A stretch of 44,447 nucleotides of DNA from contig DKDC01000006.1 of the NCBI GenBank assembly GCA_002451695.1, forward strand, positions 348-44,794, written 5' to 3'. This DNA is from Prevotellaceae bacterium UBA6858. GTDB taxonomy: Bacteria; Bacteroidota; Bacteroidia; Bacteroidales; Bacteroidaceae. Both the position numbers and the translations under genes were made by a program. Below are positions 32,647 to 41,464 of the stretch, in pieces. The notes beneath the pieces were generated by a model. The model worked only from the letters and a program-made list of their open reading frames with translations. It was not told the DNA's origin and ran no database searches. Position 1 is the first letter of the stretch, and every line of letters starts with the position of its first letter.

Positions 32647-33828
32647 ATGATTTATGATTTTGACACGCCGATAGACCGTGCCGGCACGGAATGCGTGAGC
32701 GTTGAGGTTATGAGGCAAGCCACGGGGCGCGATGACCTGATGCCGCTGTGGGTGGCCGACATGGACTTCCCCACGCCGCCGTTTGTGGTCAGGGCGATAG
32801 AGAACAAGATGAAGCAGCGCATTCTCGGCTACACGTGCGCCACGGAGTCCTATTACCAAAGCATTGTGAACTGGAACAAGCGCCGCTACGGCTTTGAAGT
32901 CCAGCCCAAGGAGATACACTATGTGCCGGGCATTGTGCCGGGCATATACTTTGCCGTGAACTGCCTTACAGAAAAAGGCGACGGCGTGATGATTGAGACA
33001 CCTGTTTATCATCCGTTCGGAAACGTTACACGCGGAAGCGGCAGGAAACTGGTTGAGGCGCCGCTCATACTGGAGGACGGACGCTACCGCATGGACTATG
33101 ACGAGATAGACCGCCGCCTTCCCGAATGCAGGCTGTTCATACTCTGCAACCCCCACAATCCGGGCGGCACTTCGTGGACAAAGGACGAGATTGCCAAGGT
33201 TGTGAAACTGTGCAGCAAGCACGGCGTGCTTATGGTGAGCGATGAAATCCACGCCGACATGACTTTCAACGCCGCCGACCATGTGCCGGCTGTGCTTTCA
33301 TGTCCCGAGGCAAGGGACATAACCGTTACGTTCATGGCACCCACAAAGACTTTCAACCTGCCCGGCGTGATTGCTTCCCATGTCATTGTTCCCAACGACT
33401 CGCTGCGCCGCAGGTTTTTCTCATATCTCGACAACAACGACATCGGGAACGGAAACGTTTTCGGCTACGACTGCGTTGAGGCGTGCTACAGCCCCGAGGG
33501 TGAGGAGTGGCTCGGCCAGATGCTCGGCTACGTGAAGGGCAACATTGACTATGTGCACGGCTTTTTGGCGGAGAACTGCCCCAAGATAACCTTCATAAAG
33601 CCCGAGGCTTCGTTCCTGCTGTTCCTTGACAACCGCGCCCTCGGTTTCGCCACACAGAAGGAGCTTACAGACTTTTACATTAACGACGCCAGGCTCTATC
33701 TGAACGACGGCGAGATGTTCGGCAAACCCGGTTGCGGGTTTATGCGCCTCAATGTGGGGCAGCCGCGCTGCATTGTCGAAAAGGCGATGCGCCAGCTTGC
33801 CGAAGCCTATAAAAAACGCGGCTTCTGA
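32647..33828 (+). CDS. MalY/PatB-type PLP cystathionine beta-lyase
   Basis: This is a fold-type I PLP enzyme that splits cystathionine or cysteine S-conjugates to pyruvate, ammonia and a thiol. The 393-residue protein starts MIYDFDTPIDRAGTECVS and has the family motifs MPLWVADMDFPTPP, PVYHPF and LCNPHNPGGTSW, with DEIHADM for the cofactor nitrogen. The PLP lysine is K234 in APTKTFNLPG. All key residues are present. It stands alone, with the next gene 103 bases on under its own promoter element. Confidence 0.92.
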   Translation: MIYDFDTPIDRAGTECVSVEVMRQATGRDDLMPLWVADMDFPTPPFVVRAIENKMKQRILGYTCATESYYQSIVNWNKRRYGFEVQPKEIHYVPGIVPGIYFAVNCLTEKGDGVMIETPVYHPFGNVTRGSGRKLVEAPLILEDGRYRMDYDEIDRRLPECRLFILCNPHNPGGTSWTKDEIAKVVKLCSKHGVLMVSDEIHADMTFNAADHVPAVLSCPEARDITVTFMAPTKTFNLPGVIASHVIVPNDSLRRRFFSYLDNNDIGNGNVFGYDCVEACYSPEGEEWLGQMLGYVKGNIDYVHGFLAENCPKITFIKPEASFLLFLDNRALGFATQKELTDFYINDARLYLNDGEMFGKPGCGFMRLNVGQPRCIVEKAMRQLAEAYKKRGF

Positions 33829-33898
33829 AGTCTTTCCCAAACGGGTTGGGGCAACAAATTTTAATCCTGCCGCAGCCCGCAAATCAGCATAATTATTT

Positions 33899-33906
33899 TA
33901 CCTTTG
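33899..33906 (+). promoter_or_regulatory. candidate promoter -7 element of the DUF1080 lipoprotein gene
   Basis: TACCTTTG on the plus strand. The predicted start near 33913 falls on or before the first ATG (33914) but leaves a ribosome site (CAGGAAGA) for the ATG at 33932, which supports the shorter protein. Confidence 0.55.
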
Positions 33907-33931
33907 CGGGGAAATGCCAATATCAGGAAGA

Positions 33932-35413
33932 ATGAGAACTGTAAAATCATTGCCGGTGCGCGTTTTCGCACCGCTCGCGATATGCCTTGCACTGCTGTCG
34001 TGCGGAGGGAAGAATGAAACGCCGCAGGTCATAAGCCAGTGGACTTCTGTTGAAAATCCGCAAGAAACCGTGAATGCCGCCGAAATTGAGGTCGGGGCAG
34101 GGCAGAGGTACATTGGAGGCGGCGACTGCACCAACTTCGTTCTGCAGGGCCAGGCCCTTGCCGACAGTGCCGCCGAGGCGGCTGTGCTGTTCCACAACGA
34201 CGGCAAGGACGGCGGATACGAAATGTTGATACACAACGGCGCGTCCGACGGCACGCGCAAAACCGGCAGCCTGTCAACCGTGAGAAACCTCTACCACTCG
34301 CTCGCCGACAGCGGCAAATGGTTCGATTTCGCGATAGCCGTGAGGGGCAAAAACATTTCGATTGCCATAAACGGCACGGAAGTTGTGTGCTACACCGAGC
34401 CGGAGAAGCCTTACCGTCTGCCGCAATACGCCAAGAGGCTTCTTGGACACGGCAAATTCGCGCTTGCGGGTTACAAGGGCACGGTAAAGTTCCGCGACAT
34501 AAAGCTGACGCATCTGGATGCGGACGCTGTTAACCCCAATGACACCATGCCGCCTGTGGACGAGCAAAAAGACGGTGCGATAAGGTTGCAACAGCAAAAC
34601 TTCCCGGTTATCGACTATCATGTGCACCTGAAAGGCGGACTGACCTTGGACATGGCGCGTGCCAAGTCAATGAACTATGGAATAAACTACGGCATAAGCA
34701 TAAACCTTGGCGAAGGGGGCATAGGCACAATGCTGCCTGACGACAGCGCAGCCACAGCCTACTGCAAGGAGATGAAATCCGCGCCGTTCCTAATGGGGGC
34801 GCAGGGCGAGGGACGCAGGTGGATTGCCAAGTTCACGCGCCCGGTTTTGGACGGATTTGACTACCTGTTCACCGATGCGCTGACAATCGTTGACAAGGGG
34901 CGCATCTGCCGCATATACCGCCCGGAGGAAGTGCGCCTTGACGGACGTACCAAGGAACAGTATATGGATATGCTTGTTGACCAGATAGTAAAAATTCTCA
35001 CAAACGAACCTGTGGATTTTTACGCCAACCCCACGTTCCTGCCCGAGATAATGCAGGACGAATACGACAAATACTGGACAGACACCCGCATAAACCGCTT
35101 GCTTGACGTATTGCAGAGAAACGGCATCGCGCTTGAGATAAACTCGCGCTACAAGCTGCCAAGCTACAAGATAATACGCATGGCGAAAGAGCGCGGACTG
35201 AAATTCACCTTCGGCACAAACAACGAAACGCCCGATTTCGGACGTAGCGAATACGCCATAGGCGCGGTGGAGAAGTGCGGGCTGGCAGCCGGTGACATCT
35301 GGTTTCCTACAATGAGCTGCAAAAGTGGTAGAAAAACCGTTAACTACAATCATATAGGCGACCCCAAGGCAGCCCCTGTGCCAATAGCGGAATTAGAGAA
35401 CAAAAAGAACTGA
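33932..35413 (+). CDS. lipoprotein with DUF1080 (3-keto-disaccharide hydrolase-like) and HxH metal-type domain
   Basis: The 493-residue product is a lipoprotein: MRTVKSLPVRVFAPLAICLA with lipobox LLSC (C24). Residues about 35-200 look like a DUF1080 concanavalin-type sandwich (FDFAIAVRGKNISIAINGTE, LAGYKGTVKFRDIKLTHL). After a linker, about 225-490 has D228-Y-H230-V-H232, as in PHP-type metallohydrolases, and a barrel-like chain ending LKFTFGTNNETPDFG and EKCGLAAGDIWFPT. Sugar or glycoside processing in the periplasm is plausible, but substrate is unknown. The longer start at 33914 would place the lipobox unusually deep. Confidence 0.8.
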   Translation: MRTVKSLPVRVFAPLAICLALLSCGGKNETPQVISQWTSVENPQETVNAAEIEVGAGQRYIGGGDCTNFVLQGQALADSAAEAAVLFHNDGKDGGYEMLIHNGASDGTRKTGSLSTVRNLYHSLADSGKWFDFAIAVRGKNISIAINGTEVVCYTEPEKPYRLPQYAKRLLGHGKFALAGYKGTVKFRDIKLTHLDADAVNPNDTMPPVDEQKDGAIRLQQQNFPVIDYHVHLKGGLTLDMARAKSMNYGINYGISINLGEGGIGTMLPDDSAATAYCKEMKSAPFLMGAQGEGRRWIAKFTRPVLDGFDYLFTDALTIVDKGRICRIYRPEEVRLDGRTKEQYMDMLVDQIVKILTNEPVDFYANPTFLPEIMQDEYDKYWTDTRINRLLDVLQRNGIALEINSRYKLPSYKIIRMAKERGLKFTFGTNNETPDFGRSEYAIGAVEKCGLAAGDIWFPTMSCKSGRKTVNYNHIGDPKAAPVPIAELENKKN

Positions 35414-35434
35414 ACGATAAAAAGAACACAAAAA

Positions 35435-35878
35435 ATGACTGAAAGAATAATTTCAATATCCGGCAAGCCCGGTCTTTTCAAACTGATGAAACAAGGTCGC
35501 GGAATGCTCATCGTTGAGAGCGTTGACGAGAAACGCCAGAGATTTTCGGTGGGAATGCACGACAAAGTGGTTTCGCTCAATGACATTTCAATATACTGCG
35601 AGAACGAGGACGAGCCGCTGATGAATGTTTTCAACAAGGTAAAGGCGCACGAGAACGGCGAATGCCTGAAATTCAACCCGCGCAAGATCGCAGCAAGCGA
35701 ACTGCGCGAGTATTTTGCGGCAGTACTGCCGGAATACGACACCGACCGCGTGCACGACAGCGACATTCGCAAACTGCTCGTATGGTATGACCTGCTTGTA
35801 AAGGGCGGTATGACCGACTTCGAGGAGGAGAAGCCCGGAGAAGCGCCCGCAGAGGAAAAGGCGGAAGAACAGAAATAA
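35435..35878 (+). CDS. DUF5606 family protein
   Basis: The 147-residue soluble protein has no assigned function. It opens MTERIISISGKPGLFKLMKQ, followed by GMLIVESVDEKRQRFSVGM, the family's conserved N-terminal beta-rich domain. The middle has KIAASELREYFAAVLPEYD and RKLLVWYDLLVKGGMTDF. The tail is Glu/Ala-rich and disordered (EEEKPGEAPAEEKAEEQ). It starts 21 bases after the lipoprotein gene and ends at a shared bidirectional terminator. Confidence 0.85.
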   Translation: MTERIISISGKPGLFKLMKQGRGMLIVESVDEKRQRFSVGMHDKVVSLNDISIYCENEDEPLMNVFNKVKAHENGECLKFNPRKIAASELREYFAAVLPEYDTDRVHDSDIRKLLVWYDLLVKGGMTDFEEEKPGEAPAEEKAEEQK

Positions 35879-35925
35879 TGCAACTGTAGCCATCGGGAAT
35901 TGTCCGCATGGCGACTGTAAAACAT

Positions 35926-35964
35926 AAAAATGCGGAGGGCGACTTTAAGGCTCTCCGCATTTTT
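35926..35964. terminator. bidirectional terminator between DUF5606 and tyrA
   Basis: AAAAATGCGGAG and CTCCGCATTTTT form a stem with A-run before and T-run after, so it works on both strands. The genes on either side converge here. Confidence 0.88.
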
Positions 35965-35987
35965 CATGGCTTATGGCCGCGTGGCGG

Positions 35988-36761
35988 CTACTCTATGTTC
36001 CTTCTTATTTTGGTGAGATATGCCCCGAGCCTTGCCTCGTCCTTGTTGTCTATGATGTCTATCAGCTCGCTAAGCTCTGTGCGTATTTTCTCCACCTGCC
36101 CCGATGTAAGAGGGTTGAAAAGAATTTCGCGCAGCAGCGTGTCGTCCTCGCCAAGCACGCCCCGGGCAATCGCCATATGGCGTTTGAAAGTTGTTCCGGG
36201 CGCGTCCTGATGCTTCATTACTGCGGCGAACACAAAAGTTGAGACAAAGGGGATGCTTAATGAGTAAGCCACTGTCTCATCATGCTCCTCAAAAGTGTAT
36301 TCCCGCACATTAAGCCCAAGGCGGTTGTAGAGGTCGCGGAAGAAGATGCGTCCCATGTAGTCGCCCTCCTTTATTATTATCGCGTTCTCCGAACTCAGCG
36401 AACCGAGGTTGGCAAATGTCGGGCCGAACATCGGATGGGTTGAAACGAACTTGAAGCCGCATTTGTCGTAGAAACCCTTCATACCGGTCTTCACCGAAGC
36501 GATGTCGCTCAGTATGCAGCTTTCGGGGATATGGGGTATGACCTTTTCAAAAGCGGGAATGGTGGCTTTCAGCGTAACTGCGTTTATGACCATTTCCGGG
36601 CGGAAAGCGTCTATCTCCTCAAGCCTTGTAAACCGCTGCGTGTTGTACATGAAGCGTAGGCGTTTGGGATCGGTGTCGTAAACTGCCGTCTCGTGGTCGA
36701 AACTCAGCAGGTCAACGAAAAACGACCCCATCTTGCCCGCGCCGAGAATGAGTATCCTCAT
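35988..36761 (-). CDS. tyrA: prephenate dehydrogenase TyrA
   Basis: TyrA oxidises prephenate to 4-hydroxyphenylpyruvate with NAD(P) on the tyrosine branch. The 257-residue protein has a Rossmann start MRILILGAGKMGSFFVDLLS (GxGxxG), then the substrate-side STHPMFGPTFANLG and the helical C-terminus with HDETVAYSLSIPF. It lacks a chorismate mutase domain, which instead is fused to the DAHP synthase next door. It is last in a four-gene operon and six bases downstream of that gene. Confidence 0.92.
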   Translation of the reverse strand: MRILILGAGKMGSFFVDLLSFDHETAVYDTDPKRLRFMYNTQRFTRLEEIDAFRPEMVINAVTLKATIPAFEKVIPHIPESCILSDIASVKTGMKGFYDKCGFKFVSTHPMFGPTFANLGSLSSENAIIIKEGDYMGRIFFRDLYNRLGLNVREYTFEEHDETVAYSLSIPFVSTFVFAAVMKHQDAPGTTFKRHMAIARGVLGEDDTLLREILFNPLTSGQVEKIRTELSELIDIIDNKDEARLGAYLTKIRRNIE

Positions 36762-36767
36762 CTTTTT

Positions 36768-37835
36768 TCACTTGTTTATAAGGTCAAGCTGCTGGTGAAC
36801 GCTCTCCTCGTGAATTGCCTCGAAGATGGTCTTGAGGAAATCCGCGCTCATTCCGCACAGCATACCCTGGGCCACGCGCTTGTCGAGAATTTCGTTGTAA
36901 CGTCCCGCCTGAACTACGGTCATGTTGTGTTCGCGCTTGTAAACGGCTATTTCGCGTGAAATCCTCATGCGCTTCGCCAAAATGTCGAGAATGTTGTTGT
37001 CGCACTCGTCTATCTGGTAGCGCAGGGCGTGCAGGCTCTCCGTTGACTGGGTTGTGGAGCGCACCACAAGGCGGTCAAGAATAAAGTCAAGAACTTCCGG
37101 AGTAACCTGCTGGCTCGCGTCGCTCCAAGCCTCGTCGGGCTTGCAGTGGCTTTCTATGATAAGTCCGTCAAAGCCGAGATCCATTGCCTGCTGGCAAAGC
37201 GGGGCTATAAGCTCGCGCTTTCCGCCTATGTGGCTCGGGTCGCAAATCATCGGGAGGTTGGGGATGCGGCGGTGAAGCTCTATTGCTATGTGCCACATGG
37301 GCAGGTTGCGGTAAATGCGCTTGTCATACGTGGAGAACCCGCGATGAATAGCCCCAAGACGCTTTATGCCGGCGTTGTTTAGGCGTTCGAGTGCGCCAAT
37401 CCAAAGTTCGAGATCGGGGTTCACTGGGTTTTTAACCAGAACGGGAATGTCAACGCCTTCGAGCGCGTCGGCAATCTCCTGCATTGCAAATGGGTTGGCG
37501 GAAGTGCGCGCCCCAATCCACAGGATGTCTATGCCGGCTTTGAGCGCAGCCTCAACGTGGGCCTTGTTTGCCACTTCGGTTGCCACAAGCATTCCGCATT
37601 CCTTCTGCACGCGCTGCATCCAGGGCAGTCCCTCTTCGCCGATGCCCTCGAAGCTTCCTGGTTTTGTGCGCGGCTTCCATATTCCCGCACGGAATATCTT
37701 CACGCCAATTTTACTGAGTTGCTGTGCTGTTGTGATAACCTGCTCTTCGGTTTCCGCGCTGCACGGCCCTGCCATTACAAGCGGGCGTTTCGGCTCCACG
37801 CCCGGGAGGTTGAGCTTTTCTAATTTGAGTTCCAT
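36768..37835 (-). CDS. bifunctional DAHP synthase / chorismate mutase
   Basis: The first domain (about residues 1-260) is a class I beta DAHP synthase joining erythrose-4-phosphate and PEP: KRPLVMAGPCSAETEEQV, AGIWKPRTKPGSFEG, ILWIGARTSANPF, KNPVNPDLELW, ICDPSHIGGKRELI, GLIIESHCKPDEAWSDA. The second (about 265-355) is an AroQ-type chorismate mutase helix bundle: LRYQIDECDNNILDILAKRM and VVQAGRYNEILDKRV. The fused form, with flanking pheA and tyrA, places the first and branch steps of Phe/Tyr synthesis in one operon. The mutase domain may also mediate feedback control. Confidence 0.93.
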   Translation of the reverse strand: MELKLEKLNLPGVEPKRPLVMAGPCSAETEEQVITTAQQLSKIGVKIFRAGIWKPRTKPGSFEGIGEEGLPWMQRVQKECGMLVATEVANKAHVEAALKAGIDILWIGARTSANPFAMQEIADALEGVDIPVLVKNPVNPDLELWIGALERLNNAGIKRLGAIHRGFSTYDKRIYRNLPMWHIAIELHRRIPNLPMICDPSHIGGKRELIAPLCQQAMDLGFDGLIIESHCKPDEAWSDASQQVTPEVLDFILDRLVVRSTTQSTESLHALRYQIDECDNNILDILAKRMRISREIAVYKREHNMTVVQAGRYNEILDKRVAQGMLCGMSADFLKTIFEAIHEESVHQQLDLINK

Positions 37836-37853
37836 TTTTGTATGTCTTTTTAT

Positions 37854-39044
37854 TTATAAATTCATGTTTTCGATCCTTCCTAACGCCTCTTTCAGCTTTT
37901 CGTCCTTGGCGCACAGGGAAATTCTCACATAGCGTGCGCCGTTCGTGCCGAAAATGAAGCCAGGGGTTATGAACACCTTCCCCTCCTTCAAAACCTTTTC
38001 GGTGAGTTCCTCGGCATCCTTGTATTTGTCGGGTATTCTGCCCCAGAGGAACATTCCCACCTGCGACTTTTCATATTCGCAGCCCAAGGCCTGCATAATT
38101 TTTTCGGCATAAACGCGGCGGTGGGAGTAGGTCTCTATGTTTGCCATGCGGTGCCATTGCCCGTCGTTGTCGTATGCCTTGGCGGCGGCAAGCTGTATGG
38201 CGCGGAAAGTGCCGCTGTCTATGTTGCTCTTCACCTTCAATATCCACTGTATGAACTGTGCGTTGCCCGCTGCCAGCCCCACGCGCCACCCCGGCATATT
38301 GTGGCTTTTGCTCATCGAGTTGAACTCTATGCAGCAGTCCTTTGCCCCCGCAACCTGCATAAGGCTTATGGGGTGTTCGTTCAGGATGAAGCTGTAGGGG
38401 TTGTCGTTCACCACCACGATATTGTGCCGTCTTGCGAAATCCACGAGCCTTTCGTATGTCTCGCGGCAGGCGTTCGCGCCAGTGGGCATATTTGGGTAAT
38501 TGCTCCACAGCAGTTTCACGCCCGAGAGGTCCATGCCTTCAAGTTCGTCAAAATCGGGCTGCCAGTTGTTTTCAGGACGCAGGTTGTAGTTCACCACCTG
38601 CGCTCCGAGAAGTTTGCTCAGCGAAGTGTATGTGGGGTATCCCGGATTGGGAACAAGCACCTTGTCGCCGGGATTTACAAACGCCAGGGTTACGTGCAGT
38701 ATGCCCTCTTTCGAGCCAATCAAAGGCTGAATTTCCGTGTCGGGGTTCAAATCAACGTCAAACCAACGCTTGTACCACCGCGACATTGCGTTTCTCAATT
38801 CCGCCGTACCCATTGTGGGCTGGTAGCCGTGGGCTTCGGGAAGCTGCGCCACCCTGCAAAGCTCGTCCACCGTGGCTTTTGACGGCGGCATATCGGGACT
38901 TCCTATCGCCAGGCTTATGACGTTTTTGCCCTCGGCGTTCATTTTGGCAACCTCCTTCAGCTTGCGGCTGAAATAGTATTCGCTCACCGAGCCGAGGCGT
39001 TCTGCGGGGACGATGGCATTATTTTTTTGCAACATATTCTCCAA
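37854..39044 (-). CDS. class I/II PLP aminotransferase of the Phe/Tyr operon
   Basis: The 396-residue fold-type I enzyme is likely an aromatic or prephenate-pathway aminotransferase, given its operon. Motifs: PGDKVLVPNPGYPTYTSL, LLWSNYPNMPTGA (the N-P-x-G-type cofactor loop, here N-M-P-T-G), VVNDNPYSF, and the PLP lysine K246 in SMSKSHNMPGWRVGL. The C-terminus has TPGFIFGTNGARYVRISLC. The start overlaps the end of pheA by 26 bases (or 17 from the in-frame ATG at 39035), indicating coupling. Confidence 0.88.
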   Translation of the reverse strand: MENMLQKNNAIVPAERLGSVSEYYFSRKLKEVAKMNAEGKNVISLAIGSPDMPPSKATVDELCRVAQLPEAHGYQPTMGTAELRNAMSRWYKRWFDVDLNPDTEIQPLIGSKEGILHVTLAFVNPGDKVLVPNPGYPTYTSLSKLLGAQVVNYNLRPENNWQPDFDELEGMDLSGVKLLWSNYPNMPTGANACRETYERLVDFARRHNIVVVNDNPYSFILNEHPISLMQVAGAKDCCIEFNSMSKSHNMPGWRVGLAAGNAQFIQWILKVKSNIDSGTFRAIQLAAAKAYDNDGQWHRMANIETYSHRRVYAEKIMQALGCEYEKSQVGMFLWGRIPDKYKDAEELTEKVLKEGKVFITPGFIFGTNGARYVRISLCAKDEKLKEALGRIENMNL

Positions 39045-39852
39045 GATTTTTCAGTTCACGTGTAAGGGGTTTTATCGCGTCCATACTTTGGTGGAAACGC
39101 ACGTAGTCGTCGTAGGTTACATCGATGTAGAACAGGTATTCCCATTCGCGCCCTATTATCGGGAGCGACTGTATTTTGGTGAGGTTTATCTTATAGAACG
39201 AGAAGATTGAAAGCACCTGCGACAGGCATCCCTCGTCGTCGGGCAGCGAGAATACAAGGCTGCACTTGTTGCAAAGCCTCGCGTCCCTCACAAGGTCGGC
39301 GTTCCACGGGTCGGTCAGTACGAGAAAGCGCGTGAAGTTGTGCTTGTTGTCCTGTATTCCCTCCTCGAGCACTTTCATTCCGTAAAGCGGGGCGGCATCC
39401 TTGTGGCATATTGCGGCGTGTCCCCTCAAATGCCTGCTGCTTATGTGCCGGGCTGCCCCCGCCGTGTCGTCGTCCTCCACCACGCGCAGCCGGGGGTGGC
39501 TTTTCAAAAAGCGGTAGCACTGCATAAGCGCCACAGGGTGGGAGTTCACTTCCGAGAGGGTGTCCCAGTCGTCTTCGGGCAGACACATTATGCTGTGTTC
39601 TATCTGCAGCTTGTGTTCGCCCACAATTGTAAGCCCGCTTTCCAAAAGCAGCTCGTAGTTGTGGAGCAGACTTCCCGCAATGGTGTTCTCTATCGCCACG
39701 ATGGCAAACAGCGAACCTTCGTGCCTCATCTCGTCAAACACCTTCTCGAAGGTGTCGCAGCAGATGAGCTCGATGTCCTCGCCCGCAAAATACTGGTGGG
39801 CGGCTATGTCGTGGAAAGAGCCCTTTATGCCTTGTATTGCTATTTTCTTCAT
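39019..39852 (-). CDS. pheA: prephenate dehydratase PheA
   Basis: PheA turns prephenate into phenylpyruvate. From the ATG at 39852 the protein has 277 residues. The catalytic domain has MKKIAIQGIKGSFHDIAAHQ, IVAIENTIAGSLLHNYELL, HPVALMQC and NKHNFTRFLVLT with the conserved T-R-F. The C-terminal ACT domain (CSLVFSLPDDEGCLSQVLSI, LTKIQSLPIIGREWEYLFY) carries the Phe-binding site for feedback. An ATG 33 bases upstream (39885) sits inside a terminator stem and would add MRRDFLLQHDE, so it is not used. First gene of the operon. Confidence 0.93.
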   Translation of the reverse strand: MKKIAIQGIKGSFHDIAAHQYFAGEDIELICCDTFEKVFDEMRHEGSLFAIVAIENTIAGSLLHNYELLLESGLTIVGEHKLQIEHSIMCLPEDDWDTLSEVNSHPVALMQCYRFLKSHPRLRVVEDDDTAGAARHISSRHLRGHAAICHKDAAPLYGMKVLEEGIQDNKHNFTRFLVLTDPWNADLVRDARLCNKCSLVFSLPDDEGCLSQVLSIFSFYKINLTKIQSLPIIGREWEYLFYIDVTYDDYVRFHQSMDAIKPLTRELKNLGEYVAKK

Positions 39853-39868
39853 TTCATCGTGTTGTAAC

Positions 39869-39953
39869 AAAAAATCCCGCCTCATGTTGAAGCGGGATTT
39901 TGTATTTTGTTTCGTTTGTTTTGTTCCTGTTTATGCGTACAACGTCCCGCTTC
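39869..39953 (-). promoter_or_regulatory. attenuator-like leader of the pheA operon
   Basis: On the minus strand the leader holds GAAGCGGGA (39953-39945), then the terminator AAATCCCGC...GCGGGATTT with six T (39900-39869). The first segment is perfectly complementary to the left arm of the terminator (TCCCGCTTC, 39897-39889), so it can form a competing antiterminator. The coding start is 17 bases past the terminator T-run. No leader peptide rich in Phe codons was found between the likely transcript start (near 39960) and the stem, so the sensing mechanism is open. Confidence 0.65.
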
Positions 39954-40301
39954 GCTTTGTTCCGGCAAAGTAATAAAAGTAAAAGCTAAACGCTGTACTG
40001 AAATTGTTCATATATTCTCGATGATATTTTGCTTATCGGCGACAAAATTACACATTTTCCCTAACACCCCAAACAAAATGCAATGTTTTTTTGATTTGCC
40101 GGACATTTTTCCGTGAAAGCGGTTGTATGTGGCGCAACATAAAACAAAAGCCGGTTTGTGCTTCATCTCTCTCAAAAAAGGGAGCGCATCGTGAAACGGT
40201 TATTTTGCTGTCGTCTTGCTTCGACCGTGGTGAGCGTGTTGAACGTTCGGCGTGAATATGTACTTCGGTCGGAGTAGAAGTGTTGAACGGTCGTTGTAAG
40301 A

Positions 40302-41402
40302 CTATTTTTCCACCGCCTCGAGCCAAATTCGCGGCTTGTAAAGGTTTCGCCCATACGCAATATAGTATGGGAGCAGCACCCCGCCCCACGGAGTGTCGCC
40401 GTCCGGCTTTTTTGAGGAGTAGGTTTTTGTCGTGAGCATATTGGTGTGAAGCACTTCCTTGTCATACTTGTTGCCGTAAGCCGCGTCGGGGTCAAAATAC
40501 ACCTTTTCGCCCCTGCTCTCATGGGCATAGACAATCGGGCCTTCCTGCACGGCAAAGCGGTTGTCCGCATTCTGCACAGCGCGTATGCGCCTCACCGCCG
40601 TCTGCATGGAAAGGCGTATCACGTCATCGCTCTGCCACACGCGGTCTATCGTTATGTATCCGTCGGCAGAGGCACGCAGCGTGAGCCTTTTGCCGTTCAG
40701 CACCACCTGGTAGTATTCCCTCATGGGCTTGTAGGCATACTCGCCCGTGTGGGTTACCTCCCCCCTCAGCCATGCGGGAAGCCGCAGGTGAAGGCGCATA
40801 TAAGGGTTGGCGTTGTTGAATTTCAGGGAAAAAAACACGTCCGCCACCCACGGTGCGCTCGTGTTTTGGAGAATAACCAAGTCGAGCGAATCGTTCTTTA
40901 TGTAGGCGCGGTTTCTGAAGTACAGGTTCACCCAAAGGTCGCTGCCGCGCATGGCGTATGCCGTGGCGGGGGCGTCGAGCACTGCCTGTGCCGCCTTTTC
41001 CCACGTCTTTTTCCCGAGGCGCGAAGAGTCGATTTCAGCAAGCACTCCGTTGTATAGGGCGCGTTCGGCTATGTCGGCATAACGCACCCGTGGGTTTTTC
41101 AGGAACAGCGTCTTGGCGGCGTTGTATGTACTCACCGCGTCCGCTTCCGACTCGCCCCATAGGGTGAGTTTCTTGAATTTCCCGTTCCACAGCTCCTCGT
41201 CCATATTGCCCGGAAACACGGTCGGCTTGGCCTTCATTGTGGAGTCGGCCTTGTATATCTGCTCCATAAAGCGCGTGAAGAACACGTCCTCTATGCTTAC
41301 GTTGTCCGGGGTGGCGTATTCCGCCGTTCCGCCGTCGCCGGCCGCACACCGCCAAGGCAGTACAAGCAAAAGTGCGGCAAGTGTGAAAAACAATCGCTTC
41401 AT
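40302..41402 (-). CDS. short secreted GH127-like protein (C-terminal part only)
   Basis: From the ATG at 41402 the product has 366 residues and a signal peptide (MKRLFFTLAALLLVLPWRCA). It matches the later part of GH127/DUF1680 enzymes: VRYADIAERALYNGVLAEID, then SDLWVNLYFRNRAYIKNDSL, ADVFFSLKFN, LRLPAWLRGE, TIDRVWQSDDVIRLSMQT and AVQEGPIVYAHESRGEKVYF. The region with the E-T-C and C-C zinc motifs of the full enzyme at 5994 is absent. It could be a binding or accessory module, a pseudoenzyme, or the end product of a deletion. It has its own promoter. The long open frame to 42377 is a shadow over the MFS gene. Confidence 0.8.
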   Translation of the reverse strand: MKRLFFTLAALLLVLPWRCAAGDGGTAEYATPDNVSIEDVFFTRFMEQIYKADSTMKAKPTVFPGNMDEELWNGKFKKLTLWGESEADAVSTYNAAKTLFLKNPRVRYADIAERALYNGVLAEIDSSRLGKKTWEKAAQAVLDAPATAYAMRGSDLWVNLYFRNRAYIKNDSLDLVILQNTSAPWVADVFFSLKFNNANPYMRLHLRLPAWLRGEVTHTGEYAYKPMREYYQVVLNGKRLTLRASADGYITIDRVWQSDDVIRLSMQTAVRRIRAVQNADNRFAVQEGPIVYAHESRGEKVYFDPDAAYGNKYDKEVLHTNMLTTKTYSSKKPDGDTPWGGVLLPYYIAYGRNLYKPRIWLEAVEK

Positions 41403-41422
41403 AACTGTTTGTTGCATCATGA

Positions 41423-41454
41423 CAAAATTAGCAATAACTTTCCACACGCGCAAA
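41423..41454 (-). promoter_or_regulatory. promoter of the short GH127-like gene
   Basis: Minus strand: TTTG (41454-41451), 20-base spacer, TAATTTTG (41430-41423). Both boxes fit the Bacteroidales consensus, and the start would be about 15 bases before the ATG at 41402. This argues against read-through from the longer frame. Confidence 0.7.
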
Positions 41455-41464
41455 CGCCGCGCTT

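Noticed and set aside
39853..39960. Phe-rich leader peptide for classic attenuation
   Set aside because: No start codon followed by Phe codons lies between the likely transcript start and the terminator; the only ATG is in the terminator loop.
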